A stretch of 64,000 bases of DNA. Origin: Pampus argenteus (Eukaryota > Chordata > Actinopteri > Scombriformes > Stromateidae). The DNA is taken from positions 17,641,501 to 17,705,500 of the forward strand of contig CM072870.1 in NCBI GenBank assembly GCA_036937835.1, given 5' to 3'. A program made the position numbers and the translations under genes. Positions 1 through 11,150 of this stretch are shown piece by piece; within the stretch, counting starts at the first letter, position 1, and each line of letters opens with the position of its first letter. The notes beneath the pieces were generated by a model that worked only from the letters and a program-made list of their open reading frames with translations, was not told where the DNA came from and searched no databases.

Positions 1-131
1 AGCAGCTGCATTGATTCTGTGGAAGTGAAATTGCTAGTTTTGACGGTTGGTTACATTTTTACGTTGTCCAGTTGCAAAGATTATTGTCATAGCTATTACA
101 CCTACAAAGTTCTTTGCAAGGTTGCAAGTAT

Positions 132-132
<1 letters not shown>

Positions 133-169
<37 letters not shown>
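133..169. repeat. (GT)n microsatellite
   Basis: An uninterrupted GT dinucleotide run of about 18 units. It produces the Val-Cys and Thr-His runs seen in overlapping open frames, which are therefore not genes. Confidence 0.97.
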
Positions 170-171
<2 letters not shown>

Positions 172-415
172 TACTATAGTAAGAAACATTAAGTCACTGA
201 ATATGAGCTGGTCATGTGTAGGTTTAGTAAAGCGTCTTCCTGTATAACAAAGGCGTGAAATACAAAGATATCTATTCACAGTGAAGGTCAGACATTCTCT
301 GTATAGTCTTAAAGTGATTTAATCTTAAACTTACTCAATCTCACCATTCAGGTAAAGCTGCACTTGTAGTATGAGGTTCAGTAGCTAAATTTTACAGAAC
401 AAACTGTTTGAATTC

Positions 416-733
416 TTAAAGTAATAGTTTGACATTTTGGGAAAGATGCTTATTTGCTTTTGATGCTTTTGTTTGAGGCCACTCTCATATCTGTACGGTA
501 AATGTAACACTATAAACCAGGAGACAGTTAGCTTAGCTTAGCACAAGGACTGGAAGCATGGGGAAAACAGATAGCATGGCTCGGCCCACAGGTAACAAAT
601 CCACCTATCAACACCTCTGAGGCTCACAAATGAACAAGTTATATCTTGTCGTTTTAATCCGCGTTAAAATTATAAGACAAGAAAGTGAATTAAAAAAAAA
701 AAAATTTCACAAAATGTGAAATTGTTCCTTTAA
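416..733. mobile_element. TTAA-flanked MITE (T2/Kolobok-like)
   Basis: The element is bounded by TTAA at 416-419 and 730-733. Its ends form imperfect inverted repeats: the left starts TTAAAGTAATAGTTTGACAT, and the right, read on the minus strand, starts TTAAAGGAACAATTTCACAT. TTAA target sites with a TTAAAGG terminus are the hallmark of T2-type (Kolobok superfamily) MITEs. The interior, with the doublet 'gttagcttagcttagca', matches a repeat I know as very common in teleosts. No transposase is present, so it is non-autonomous. The superfamily call is inference. Confidence 0.75.
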
Positions 734-1063
734 TTTCATGTGTAAATAGACTGTAGAGGTAAGGCATATGTAAATTAATAATCTAATAGTTCACAGAGTT
801 GTGTGTGTGTGTGTGTGTATATATTTCTCGTTTTGCAGTGAACTTGAACGTTGCTCTGATTCTTTGCGGGCCTTATCAGTGTAGATTTTAACAAGCCTAT
901 CTGCTGTGCGTCACCGCGACGACAGCATCACAAGACACCTTGGGTGTTCACTTTATGATGGCTGATTGACAAAGGCACCGCTATCTAATCTTTAGGGGTT
1001 CAAAACACACTACACACAACACATTGTGAAATTGTAGCATGAGATGGTATAAACTGCAAAATA

Positions 1064-1066
<3 letters not shown>

Positions 1067-1104
<38 letters not shown>
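1067..1104. repeat. (TA)n microsatellite
   Basis: A pure TA run of about 19 units in an AT-rich intron or flank. Confidence 0.95.
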
Positions 1105-1109
<5 letters not shown>

Positions 1110-2737
1110 AAATATATCATGCTGCCAGTCGGTCTTAACATTTTCAGTTAATTAAAAGCGTCTTAATTTTTTTCGATTCAATGTAACTACCCTAAAATGT
1201 GAAAAAGTGAGTGAACAGAGAAATATTCAAACATTTTAATTAATTGGAAATAGTACTGATCTCTAATAACAGCTCTGAGAAGTCTACATATTGCTCATAT
1301 TCATATTTTAGCATGAAGACATAAGTGGCTGAACTTCCTTATGCACTTTGCCCGTTAATGAAGCGCTAATTAGAAGGCTTACAAGGATCTGGGAGCTTGC
1401 TATTATTAATTGTCATTGCAGAAAAAGCACACATGAAACAGATCTTTAATGGCTGCAATTCAACTTAGGTGTTTCAGGGAGGCAGCATGCACAATACAAG
1501 AGTCCTGGTAGACCTTAATGGAAAGCAGCCATTATGAATGTTATTAGGTTATCAGACAAGTCTAAATGTTATATGATCTCATAAGATTTTTGCCTTTAGA
1601 GGAATGTTCTTAAAGTCCATGTGAAATGTTACAGCGTACATATGTTTTTATGAATTACCCGTCCTGTTTTTCCTTTGAGAGAAATAATAAATAAAATGTT
1701 AAATAAAGTTAAATAAAATACATTTTGCACATGTGCATAAGCCTGATTTTCACCCCCATAGTTAACCGTGAATAGACATAGGATAAATCAGCTGTTTCCA
1801 AGACCTCTTATCTGCCCCACTGATATTTAGACCTTAAGTGACAGAAACAACAAAAAAGAAACTCAGTTTAACAAAACTGATTTATTTAACTCTGGACAGC
1901 AATACAAAGTCACCCTAAAAATGTAAAATTATAAAGAAGATCGTAGCTTGGGCTCAAGATTCAACAAGACTTTGAACTGTAGTTTTTCTTTTTTTTTAGC
2001 AGAAAGGCTACATTTAATAGACGTGAGTATTTAGGATGCAGAGGGTAGCTTCGCTAGTACAAGAGACTAAAAGGCAGGAGGGGGTCTTGTGCCTGGAGTG
2101 CCTTTTCAATCAACGGAGCCAGTCCATTGCCCAATTTATGGTTTATTGTCCGTCACATGAAGTGCTGAAGTATGTCCATGTCCACTAATTGAATTTGGTG
2201 TGAAAGACGAGGCAACACATTTTGTCCCTGCTGTCGAATTTGTGTAGTAATTTCTGTTTTTTTTTTGCAATCAATTTAGTTTTACCACTGCATCAGTACA
2301 CTCTAGTTACTATCTTATCAGGCCATGTGGGCTGAGCACTGCGGGCTGTGTGCATGCCTTGAAAATAAACAAATCAGCAACAAAAAGTAACAAAAGTGCT
2401 TATGTACGTTTCTCGCTTGATTTAAAAAGGGTTTTTAGCCCCGCCATCTCTGAGCACATGAAAATGCAAACAGGTGTTGATTAGTCAAATGAAGTCCAGT
2501 TCATAAATGTCAAATATCAGTTGTTTGAACACGTACTCGCGACCTCCGTTCTAACTTCTTATTCTTGTTATTTTATACTTATTTTTTCTGTATAATGTGG
2601 TCTACATGTGATTCTGGTTTGAGAAGGAAAATGAGTATGAAATGCAAGAAATCTTTGCAGATAGTTAAGCGAATTATTAAAGTATTTGTCAGTGAACAAT
2701 AAGGTTTCTGTTCATACCAGTCTCCTTTATTTCCTTT

Positions 2738-3217
2738 TCTAGGACAGGTTTACAACGTTTCAAGTCTTACAACAACAGTCTGCTGCCCATATAAACACTG
2801 AAAGAGATTTTCCTTGCTGTAATCATCCCTGCTGTTCATACTGGCTATTAAAATGTGCTTTCAATGTAAGTGATTAGGGCCAAAAATAATCTTGTAATTT
2901 TGTGCAAAAATGCATTTAGTTTATTTGAAGCGTATATGAGACCCACATTCACAGTCCATCTTTGTGTTTCATCACTGTGGTGGAAGTATAGCAACAAGAA
3001 GGTTATTAGTTTCAGATAAACATTTATTTTTTTTACAGCACTAGGCTTGTGGATTTTTGCCCCCCATTATTTACACTGTAAGTGCATTATGAAGAGAATA
3101 TGAACAGGAGGAATGATTACAGCAAAAAAAAAAAAAAAAAAAGTGTTTCAATGTTCATTTGGGCACCTGCGTATTGTTTTAAGACAAACTTGGAAAAACT
3201 GTGAACCTGCCCTTTAA
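2738..3217. mobile_element. Fold-back MITE with long inverted arms (T2/Kolobok-like)
   Basis: The left arm (about 2738-2890) begins at AGGACAGGTTTACAA and passes through a motif reading TGCTGTAATCAT, CTGTTCATACTGG, then TGTAAGTGATTAGGGCC. The right arm (about 3040-3217) is the same series on the minus strand, ending in CTGTGAACCTGCCCTTTAA at 3217. The arms are therefore diverged inverted copies around a core of about 150 bp, and the right end carries the TTAAAGGGCAGG terminus. A poly-A run of about 19 bases (3124-3142) has grown inside the right arm. A half copy of the same family starts at 10931. There is no coding capacity. Confidence 0.75.
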
Positions 3218-3636
3218 AGCTGTACCTGATCTACTGGTGTACTGCATAATGACAGACTTATATAAAATGAATATAAAACATAACATTATTTCAACACCAC
3301 TTTGTTGTTTTTTCTTTGTTTCAGTTGCTGTCCTGCTGCAACAACTACCCAGCATCAATGTCTTGGCTTGAGGTAAATAAGAGTCACGACTTCCCCTCTT
3401 ACACACACACAAACACGTACCTCCTTATCAAATCTGCAAAGTCATAAGGCCTATGCAAGATCCAAACCTCAGTCTGACACTGCAGTTGTACTTTATGTTG
3501 TGTCGCTGTGTCAGATGATCAGTTTGGACTTGATTTATCTTGCCTCATAAAAGTTTTATCTTTACTTTGGGGCTTCGTTCGAAGTTGATAATGACACCGG
3601 GAACACACACTCACACAGACACGCATATTGTACATG

Positions 3637-3672
3637 CACACACACACACACACACACGCACATACACACACA
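3637..3672. repeat. (CA)n microsatellite, interrupted
   Basis: A CA-rich run with CG and TA interruptions. Confidence 0.9.
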
Positions 3673-4036
3673 ATGAGTTATCATGAACTAGACACATCCG
3701 TTGTTGTGTGTTGAAATTGCCTAAAAGCCTTGCAGTTGCAGTTTTAATGGTATAGATTGAATCTAAAGGTCCTACCTTTGCAAAACAACTCTTTCCAATA
3801 AAAAAGGTCCAAAAGTTACAATAGTGTGTTCAACTTCTTGTTCTTAAATTGTTTATTGTGAGATTTATACCTCTAAAAATTAAAAATACACAGTGCAATT
3901 TTGTTATTACAAATCTTTTGTACACACTTTCATAGTAACTTTTAATAACAAGTAAAGTTTCTGTTTCATATTGGTATCTAACCAACACCAGCAATACCAG
4001 GTTAAAAGTAGATTATGTATATATATACTACTTTGA

Positions 4037-4037
<1 letters not shown>

Positions 4038-4087
<50 letters not shown>

Positions 4088-4088
4088 A
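4038..4088. repeat. Compound (TA)n(GT)n microsatellite
   Basis: About 20 TA units run directly into a short GT run. The overlapping minus-strand frame of alternating Tyr-Ile is an artefact of this repeat. Confidence 0.95.
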
Positions 4089-5150
4089 GTATATGCTCTG
4101 ACCTTGCACAACAAAACACAAGACAGTGTTTTAGTAAGCATTCATTTGACACTGTACTCACAGAAAAGCTCACAAAAAGAAATAGCTTTTTCCCCAAAAC
4201 TGCACCTTGATGTCACCCATCATGTCGTGTGGACATAATTTCAAAAGAGAAAGCTGCATTTCTTTCCCTTCACCTTCTGTCTCAGTGGACATGACCCCGG
4301 TGTTTTACTGCCTTGTTGCTGCACAGGGAAGTGAGTTTCAGAAAGTCCCCCCCAAAAAAACAACCAGAAATTTCATTAACATTTACCACAGAATAGTTAA
4401 AGTTATGATGTAAAATATAAGTTGGAATAACATAAACGAAGAGAGAAGAAATGCATCTAAGTGTGACACAGGGCAGAAAATAAAATTGCTTGATTTCTGA
4501 TGGATGTTTTCAGCTGAACAGTGCCGCAGTGTTACCTTGTCTCAGCTTTATCTATATCACAGACGTGATTAGGCAACTGACAAAATGTCACCATAAACCC
4601 CCCACAGCTGCTATGCAAGTTTAACTTTTTTGAGGGCACTTTGGAAAAATTCCAGCTTTCATGAAAACATGCAGTTTCTGTGCCTGCAGAGTTAATCATA
4701 GAGAGAGGGGGAGAGAGAGAGGGTTGGAGGTGGTTGATTGGAGACTGGCTCTATTTATGGTGCAATGCTAATCATACTCTGTGCACCCCTCAGTGCCATT
4801 ACACATAGGTGAATGTTGTCAGCTTTGCATCAGAGGAACAAGCTGTTTCTGGCTGTCTGCTGCACTCACATCACATCACACGCACAGTGGGAGGGTTCAT
4901 CCAGCCTGGTCTTTAATTAATATTCATATTCATTTTATTATACACATGTGTGAATGTGTATGTGTGTGTGTAATTGTGTTTTTTCATGGTAATACAGTGT
5001 TTAGATGAGTGTGTACATGCTGTGCCAAGCAGATGGAGCCTGGTGAACTGTGAGATGTCTGTGGCAAAAAGCTTAGCGTGCATGTCGGACTGTGGTCAGA
5101 ACAGCAAGATGTCTGAGCTGATCTTGCTGTTAGCACACTTCACTTCACTT

Positions 5151-5166
5151 CACACACACACACACA

Positions 5167-5200
<34 letters not shown>
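5151..5200. repeat. (CA)n microsatellite
   Basis: About 25 CA units with one TA interruption, followed by a short GA run. The His-Thr run in the overlapping frame comes from it. Confidence 0.95.
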
Positions 5201-7001
5201 GAGAGATCTGTGGAGATTTCAACCCATCCTGAGATGGTTTAAAGTCTCCACAGTCTGTAGCTTCTTTCAATCACTTTTCCCCTTTTTACTTCGACCAGGA
5301 TGTATAAATGCACCGTGGGGACCAGGCAGCTTTAGCCTTGTCTGTAACAGACAACATACGAATGAAAATGTTAAGCTGTCTGCTCTCCTGATGAGGTAAA
5401 ACACCCAGTGAGTTGTTGTTGTTGTTGTTTACTGTAAACACAAAGGCTGAAATAGAAAAAGCATTTTGTGAGTCTGGCTGATGAGGATTAGTGTCTAGAG
5501 CCAAAAGACAAGCATCTCTTTAGCGACACAAGTGACTGTCGAGGATTTATATCTACGCGACTAATTAACTGATTTGCAAAAGTGAGATACAGAGAGAGAG
5601 AGAGAGAGAGAGATCATCTGCAATGAAAATGTTTCATCAGATCATAAATAGAAGATGAAAAATACAAAAACAATAACACAATCATAACATCATAATGGGC
5701 ATAAAACAGAACAAGAATTTCTAGAGAAGCTGCGACTGAACCGAACTGGCTGCAACATTTTTTGTTACTCAGAAAGCAGATCACCAGTTATTTAGACATT
5801 AGCCAAAATACACAAGAATTTAGATGAATACAATTCTATGTCTGTAATTATTATTATTATTTTAATCATACATACTTGTATACATAAGCCACTTTTTGAC
5901 ACATTCACTGTTCTTTCTGACACTTGTGACACACGTGTTTTTTGTTGTTTTACCTGCATAGTTTACTAATGCAAAATCAGTGGATTTACTACTCTAAATT
6001 AGCTAGAAGTTAATCCTCAATATTATTGGACTTGTGGTTATAGTTTAAGGTTTGAGTAATTGTGAATGACTGGACTGAGCTATGATCATCAACCACTGAA
6101 GCACTGAAACATATGAGGTTTGTCCTGCCACACTGCTGAAAATATGACAAGCTCTTTGGGAGAGTGTGTGAGTCATAATCATTGACACAGCGGTGTACTC
6201 TCTCGGAGACGCGTGGCAAAGTCATCCCATTGGTTTTTAGAGGCAGGCACCTGCTGAGCATCCGCCGTCCCATCTGATCACACATCAGCCTTACTGCTAC
6301 CATCTCATTCTCACTTCCTGTGTGTGGCATGACAGGAGATCAGCCAGGTGATAACACAGCCAGCTGCTTCATCTCGGCTGCTGATTGGCTGAACAAGAAT
6401 GTGTCATTTAACTAAAAAAAAACACACAAAAAAACATGTTGAAGCAGCCCAGATAGGTGACTGCGAATCATGCAGTTGTATTGTGTTGTTGTCAGGTGAA
6501 AATGTCATTCCTCCAAAATGTCAACTTTGGAAGGAAAATATCAGATCAGTGTGAGTTCTTCCAAAACAACAGTGTAAGGCAGAAAGCTTATTTTAATCCA
6601 ACTGTGATAGCAATGCTTCAATGTTTTCTTTTGACACAAATCAATGAGTTAAGACAATGAAAATCAAAATGAAAGATTATTCTGTGCACACAGTGACCAG
6701 TTTAGTATAAGTAAATCGATTACGGAAACCTGATTTCCATAATCAATGTTGGGGATTTGATTTCACCAAATGGATTTCTTCAGGAGAAAGACATGTACAC
6801 TTACACTTATACACACGTGAGGTATATTATTGAGGTCATCGTGGGTGGTGCTGGGGTGCTTGTTAATGGACTTATAATTGGCTCTTTAAGATGTACATGT
6901 GTGAAGGATAGCTGATTGGCTGGATGAAAGGAAAAGATCATTACGTACCGAAATGTCTTCATATTTAAACCAATTCCATTCAGACCCTCAATAAAACTGA
7001 A

Positions 7002-7024
7002 ACACACACACACACACACACACA
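7002..7024. repeat. (CA)n microsatellite
   Basis: A pure CA run of about 11 units. A second run of similar length lies at 7158-7174. Confidence 0.93.
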
Positions 7025-7048
7025 AACAAACAAGTAATGCTTCACAAA

Positions 7049-7056
7049 TGACGTCA
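7049..7056. promoter_or_regulatory. Perfect cAMP-response element
   Basis: TGACGTCA, the palindromic CREB/ATF consensus, lies about 850 bp upstream of the PDE4B1/D7-type exon and just beyond a CA repeat. A single 8-mer can arise by chance in 64 kb, so function is inference. cAMP-driven induction of PDE4 promoters is established in mammals. Confidence 0.4.
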
Positions 7057-7424
7057 GGGTAAGAAAGACATATTTATTACTCATCCTAGCATATAGGAAG
7101 GATTGAAGTCTGTATATATCTATATCATCTTGGTCTGGTCTTGAGTATTTTACACAAACACACACACACACACAATCAAAAAAAGCAGACTAGTCATACA
7201 TAATTTAGCTATCGAACAAAGCTGCTGTCTCTCCCCGTTTTATGTTTCACCTCTGAAATCCATTACACTCCATCAACAGACATTAAATGAATCTACAGGG
7301 AGAACATGTAAAAAAAAAAGGGCCAATTTAATGCTCAGAAATGAAGATGAACTACTTACTTAGTGTCAGATGTGAAACGTGTTTGTGCCACACCTGAAAT
7401 CCTAATCTAATATTTATCTTGAAT

Positions 7425-7635
7425 ATTTTCTAACTATTAAGATAATCGCCAATTATTTTGATAATTGATTTGAGTTTGTTTTTTTTAAGACTCCCAATTA
7501 TCAAATGTCTTCTATGATAATAACTAAATGTCTTTGGGTTGTTGACTGCTGGTTGAGATAAAAGAAGACATTAAAGGAACATCACGTTGGGCTTTTTGAA
7601 ACAATTGACATTTTCCACCTTTTTACTGACCTTCA
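7425..7635. repeat. Old hAT-like interspersed repeat, copy 1
   Basis: It contains, in order, the landmarks of a very common teleost repeat: 'attttgataattgatttgag', 'ctttgggttgttgactg', 'catcacgttgggctttt' and 'gacattttccacctttttac'. The same order is found at 13099-13340 and 55620-55945. It is strongly diverged and I see no clean target-site duplication. The hAT assignment comes from memory of the family's CAACTAACGATTA-type ends. Confidence 0.6.
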
Positions 7636-7832
7636 ATGACAATGCAGAAAGATATATAATACAATACGCTATAACAGCATCACCAACTATGACCTCAAGT
7701 TTTTATTTTTCTTTAAAACATTTTCAACAAAAACAGAACTTTATAACTTTCATTGTGGTCAGTGATTGTATATCCTGTATTGGTTCCAGCTACTGCAGCA
7801 TTACATGAAACAATCAATTCTGTGACAACCAG

Positions 7833-7836
<4 letters not shown>

Positions 7837-7869
<33 letters not shown>

Positions 7870-7872
7870 TAT
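7837..7872. repeat. (TA)n microsatellite just upstream of a splice acceptor
   Basis: About 16 TA units end roughly 28 bp before the acceptor of the exon at 7900. The space between holds a compact polypyrimidine tract. Confidence 0.95.
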
Positions 7873-7899
7873 TCCCCCTCTTTCTCTGTCTGGGTGCAG

Positions 7900-8099
7900 G
7901 GTCGTCGGGAGTCTCTTCCTGTGGCCCATCAGGTGGTGCGGCGGCGTTTCTCCGGGCCGATGCTGCTTCCTCCGCTGTGGAGGAGACACTCCTGCCAGGA
8001 GCGCCCATATTACACCCGGAGGATGTCCGCAAACTGCCTGCCTCTGGACCGTCTGGAAGAACTGTACAGCCAAGCGCTGGCCAGTCAGCATGAGAACCG
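7900..8099 (+). CDS. pde4c: PDE4 alternative N-terminal exon, PDE4B1/PDE4D7 type (internal exon)
   Basis: This 200-bp exon has an acceptor (polypyrimidine tract ending GTGCAG at 7899) and a donor GTCAGT at 8100. It starts in phase 0 and ends in phase 2 (codon CG plus T of the 53457 exon gives Arg), as every long-form PDE4 N-terminal exon here does. It encodes about 66 residues beginning GRRESLPVAHQVV. The stretch RRFSGPMLLPPLWRRHS, and about 16 residues later NCLPLDRLEEL, lines up with RRLSCRNIQLPPL plus SLPL of human PDE4D7 and RRCCSGNLQLPPL plus TLPL of PDE4B1, as I recall them. Those proteins also resume with Gly at this exon boundary. Such N-termini act as targeting sequences for long PDE4 forms. 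The first exon with the start codon is not visible. The gene assignment depends on this partial similarity and on phase, so it is less certain than the UCR exons. Confidence 0.75.
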
Positions 8100-8118
8100 G
8101 TCAGTTAGTCTCTCATAC

Positions 8119-8246
<128 letters not shown>

Positions 8247-8851
8247 AATAATACATGTGAAAGCAGCTTTTTTTGTTTTTCATTAAATGCCAGTGTGGGC
8301 TGTGTTTGTTTGTTTTTATTTTCATACACAGAGTACTTTTGGTTCTTATGCTATTATTATTCTGCTGACTATTGGCACCACTCCTACAGTATTTGAGAGG
8401 ACAACCCATTAGTGGAAGAATCTTGCTTTTAAAATGTGGCTTGTTGAGATTCATGCAGCGTATAATAATGGATGGATGTTGTTTTTCTTGTTGGAATTCA
8501 TCTCAGGAGTTGTTTGGTTTGGTTTTGATCTGGAGCATCTGTTTGTCTGTGTAACAGACAAGTGATTTGTATTCAGCTCAACATGAAAGCATTTGCATAG
8601 ATATTTGGTTGATCAATCAGATTGATGGAAAATAGGCCTCTTTTTAAGTCCAATAATAATAATACTAGTTTCTGATTACAGAGGCTTTCCTTCTTTATGT
8701 CTTTACCTCGGTAAGGACAGGGACCAGAGTCAGATCATTATCTCTGAGTCTCATGTATCTCTGTGTTTGGCTCAGTTCAGGGAGCAATGATAAAAGGGAG
8801 CAACAGGTTTCTGTCTCAACAACCGAAGCTTTCTGAGTGGCAGTGAAGGCA

Positions 8852-8855
<4 letters not shown>

Positions 8856-8882
<27 letters not shown>
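8856..8882. repeat. (CA)n microsatellite
   Basis: A pure CA run of about 13 units within an intron. Confidence 0.95.
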
Positions 8883-9674
8883 GCATGCGAAGAAGGGTTG
8901 TGTGTTTTCGGATGATAATGAGAAGCCTGTTCTCTTTTCAAATGCATTGTAATTGCAGCAGCAGGAAGATGCCTGTCACTGAAAGGTCATAGGTGTGTGT
9001 GTTTGTGTCTACTTTATCTCCTCTCGCTCATAAAATTTGACAATTTACATTCTGAAGATTTTGGTAACATCATGTTTGTGTGTAAAGTCTAGCCAATAAT
9101 GACAGAGGTGTGAACTCTCTTTTTTTTTTTTTTTTTTTTTCAGAGTGAAGAAGCTTTTTGGATAAATAGCTTGTTAGGTAAATCATCTAGCCCTCTAGTC
9201 TTCCCCACAGCTCTATAAACACAGCTAGGTTTGATGACACTGAATAATTGATGAATTGAATTGATGCAATTGATGATTATTTATTCTTATGATTCATCAA
9301 GTTATCATAGTCTACAAAATGTCATTGTCTCTCCATATGTGACAGAACTGTTAGAGTTGTCTCCGTTATCAGCCTCTAATGGCCGCACAAGGTCAGCATG
9401 ACTTTGGGACGTGGGATCCCTGTAGCCAAAAACGCTTCGTTGAAGCTTATTATGCTTATTATCTGTATTATATGGTGCCAATATGAAATCAGTTGGGCAG
9501 TTCAACATGGAAGCAAACTAGAAACTGAAATCTGAACACGACTACACTGAATCATCAGCACACTGTTACTGTTTTTATAGTTTAATTGTTTTTTGTATAA
9601 TTACCCTGGAGCAGTATAGTATTGAGTATTTTTTATGGCTGTGAAAAATGTAATTTTGGAGTTTTGACTGATCT

Positions 9675-9900
9675 GAATCAAAAATGTGGTACTTGGTAAC
9701 ACTTCCTTTTTGCAGATATCACAGCTTGCAAATGTGTTTTGTATCCAGCTAAAAGTCTTTCAATTCTTGTGCTTGATTTTCTCCTATTCATCATTGCAAA
9801 AAACAGTTTTGGGCATCATTCAAGATCTCTTTCAAGATCTATCCACATATTTTCAATTATGTTTAGGCAGGGGACTGTGATGGCTCGACCAAACCCTTCA
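9675..9900 (-). pseudogene. Tc1/mariner-like transposase C-terminal remnant
   Basis: On the minus strand, 9820-9880 reads LNIIENMWIDLER. This matches the SPDLNIIENLWIDLKR block that carries the third catalytic acidic residue (Glu) of Tc1-type DDE transposases. Further along the minus strand, LLAGYKTHLQAVISAK resembles the usual C-terminus, in which a Tyr-rich helix leads to LQAVI.AKG. The blocks are in different frames and stops intervene, so this is a dead fragment lacking the N-terminal DNA-binding domain and the first two Asp residues. It is antisense to the PDE4 gene. Confidence 0.7.
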
Positions 9901-10186
9901 GCTGTTGTAGAAACCTAAACCTTTGCATAAAACTATGTACATATCAGAAATATCTTTATTGGCCAAATCAAATGTTATGCATTTGAGTGTAGGATGAAAC
10001 TCTGGTGTCTGGTGGTTTTTGGTGTGTATGTGTGTATATATACACCCACAGGATGGAGGAGTGTGTGGCTGTGGGCTTTCACAGCTGTTTTATCCTGTTA
10101 TCACAGTTCTTGTTGATTTTAGCAGGCACACTATCTTCCTCTTTGTTGGAATCAGAGACAAAGGGAAGAGACACAGATGAATAGAG

Positions 10187-10188
<2 letters not shown>

Positions 10189-10230
<42 letters not shown>

Positions 10231-10253
10231 TAGAGATAGAGCTAGAGAGAGAG
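10189..10253. repeat. Compound (GT)n(GA)n microsatellite
   Basis: About 16 GT units followed by an imperfect GA/TA tract, immediately upstream of a probable promoter, where length changes could affect transcription. Confidence 0.93.
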
Positions 10254-10318
10254 TTGGTATTCACTGAGAGGCAGAGTCTCCTTTCAGCACTCGCGCTCGT
10301 GGACAGCAGCTCACCACC

Positions 10319-10348
10319 ATGCTGCGCGCGCCGCTCCCTGCCAGTTAA
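10319..10348 (+). other. Upstream ORF (9 codons plus stop) before the PDE4C1-type start
   Basis: The ATG has CCACC before it, matching the Kozak consensus on the 5' side, and encodes MLRAPLPAS then TAA. It lies 118 bp before the main ATG and in a different frame. If it is within the transcript it would reduce initiation at 10467. Confidence 0.5.
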
Positions 10349-10466
10349 CGGTTTTGAAGCGCGGGGTTTCCTCTTCTAACTGTCAGATTCTCGTCTTTGC
10401 TTCGATTGTTTTTTCCAAAACTCGTCTAAAAAACACCAAAACTAACCGATAAAATAAAGTAGAGAA

Positions 10467-10669
10467 ATGGAGTGTGCCACGCTGTGTAGAGAAGGAGCGG
10501 GGCTCGCAAAGCCGCCTAAACATCTGTGGCGGCAGCCCAGGACTCACATACGGATCAAACAGCGCTTCAACTCGGACACCGAGCGCTACCTGTGCCGCAA
10601 CCGGACCCTGGAGAAGCTGCGACCCGGGCTGAAGAAACCCCGCATGTCCTGGCCCTCTTCGTTCAAACG
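10467..10669 (+). CDS. pde4c: PDE4 alternative first exon, PDE4A4/PDE4C1/PDE4D4 type
   Basis: The exon codes from ATG 10467 (G at -3 and +4; in-frame TAA at 10455) to donor GTAACC at 10670, ending in phase 2. The protein begins MECATLCREGAG and contains PPKHLWRQPRTHIRIKQRF, NSDTERYLCR, then RPGLKKPRMSWPSSFKR. As I recall the human proteins, APKHLWRQPRRPIRIQQRF is PDE4C1, SDTERYLYCR and RPGLKKSRMSWPSSF are PDE4D4, and a similar block opens PDE4A4. This is the N-terminus of a long form carrying both UCR1 and UCR2. In mammals this N-terminal type helps bind SH3 and scaffold proteins; whether that holds here is inference. It splices to 53457, giving SFKR followed by FDMENG. Confidence 0.92.
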
Positions 10670-10930
10670 GTAACCCGGTTTCCCCACTTTCCCATCACCG
10701 CAGCTTGAATTATGTCAAGCTTTCTAAGATAAAAAGGTCCCAAACTTCCAGCGGACTAACTGATAACTGACAGGACGTTAATTGGTAATATTTGATTAAT
10801 TAGTACAACTCTATGGCTCAACAGAAATATATGTTTCTATTCTGACACGTTAAATTTGACGAGGAAATGGTGGGGAGATAATATTAATTTAAGCTAACTG
10901 TTATCGCCAAATCTTTTGATATAAGTCTGC

Positions 10931-11150
10931 TTAAAGGACAGGTTCACATTTCTTTAAGTCTGTCTTAAAAACAACAGGCAGGTGTCCAAATGAACACTGA
11001 AGGTTTTCCTCGCTTTAATCATTCCTCCTGTTCACACCGGCTGTTGTTGTTTTTAATGTTCACTTACATTGTAAGTGCATTATAAAAGCATCTTCTAATG
11101 GCCAGTATGAACCAGAAGAATTAATATGGCAACTTACAGTAGATAAAGTT
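10931..11150 (+). mobile_element. Half copy of the fold-back MITE family
   Basis: It starts at TTAAAGGACAGGTTCACAT and follows the same landmark order as the left arm of the element at 2738-3217: 'caggtgtccaaatgaacact', 'ctttaatcattcctcctgtt', 'cttacattgtaagtgcatta'. No inverted second arm is seen, so only one half remains. Confidence 0.7.

Larger units (their letters stand above)
1..7899. other. Left flank or 5' intron of the PDE4 gene, no coding exon recognised
   Basis: No exon is recognisable here. The exon at 7900 has a splice acceptor, so at least one exon of that isoform lies further left, here or outside the window. I looked for a short first exon ending in phase 0 and saw none I could defend. 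The stretch holds two TTAAAGG-type MITEs (416-733 and 2738-3217), several CA and TA microsatellites, a perfect CRE at 7049 and an old hAT-like fragment near 7425-7635. Open frames here mostly run through simple repeats. Confidence 0.7.
8247..10185. other. Intron with microsatellites and a Tc1 fragment
   Basis: No exon recognised. It contains a CA run (8856-8882), a poly-T run (9120-9140), the Tc1-like fragment at 9675-9900 and otherwise unremarkable AT-rich sequence. Confidence 0.7.
10186..10466 (+). promoter_or_regulatory. pde4c: Promoter / 5' UTR region of the PDE4C1-type exon
   Basis: A compound (GT)n(GA)n repeat (10189-10253) is followed by about 200 bp that is more GC- and CpG-rich than the surrounding intron, running straight into the start codon at 10467 with no visible splice acceptor. 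This fits a first exon with its own promoter. A complete 9-residue upstream ORF with a near-ideal start context (caccaccATG) lies at 10319-10348. The transcription start site cannot be fixed from sequence alone. Confidence 0.55.

Noticed and set aside
3907..4197. Minus-strand Tyr-Ile repeat open frame
   Set aside because: It is produced by a TA microsatellite and has no other recognisable sequence.
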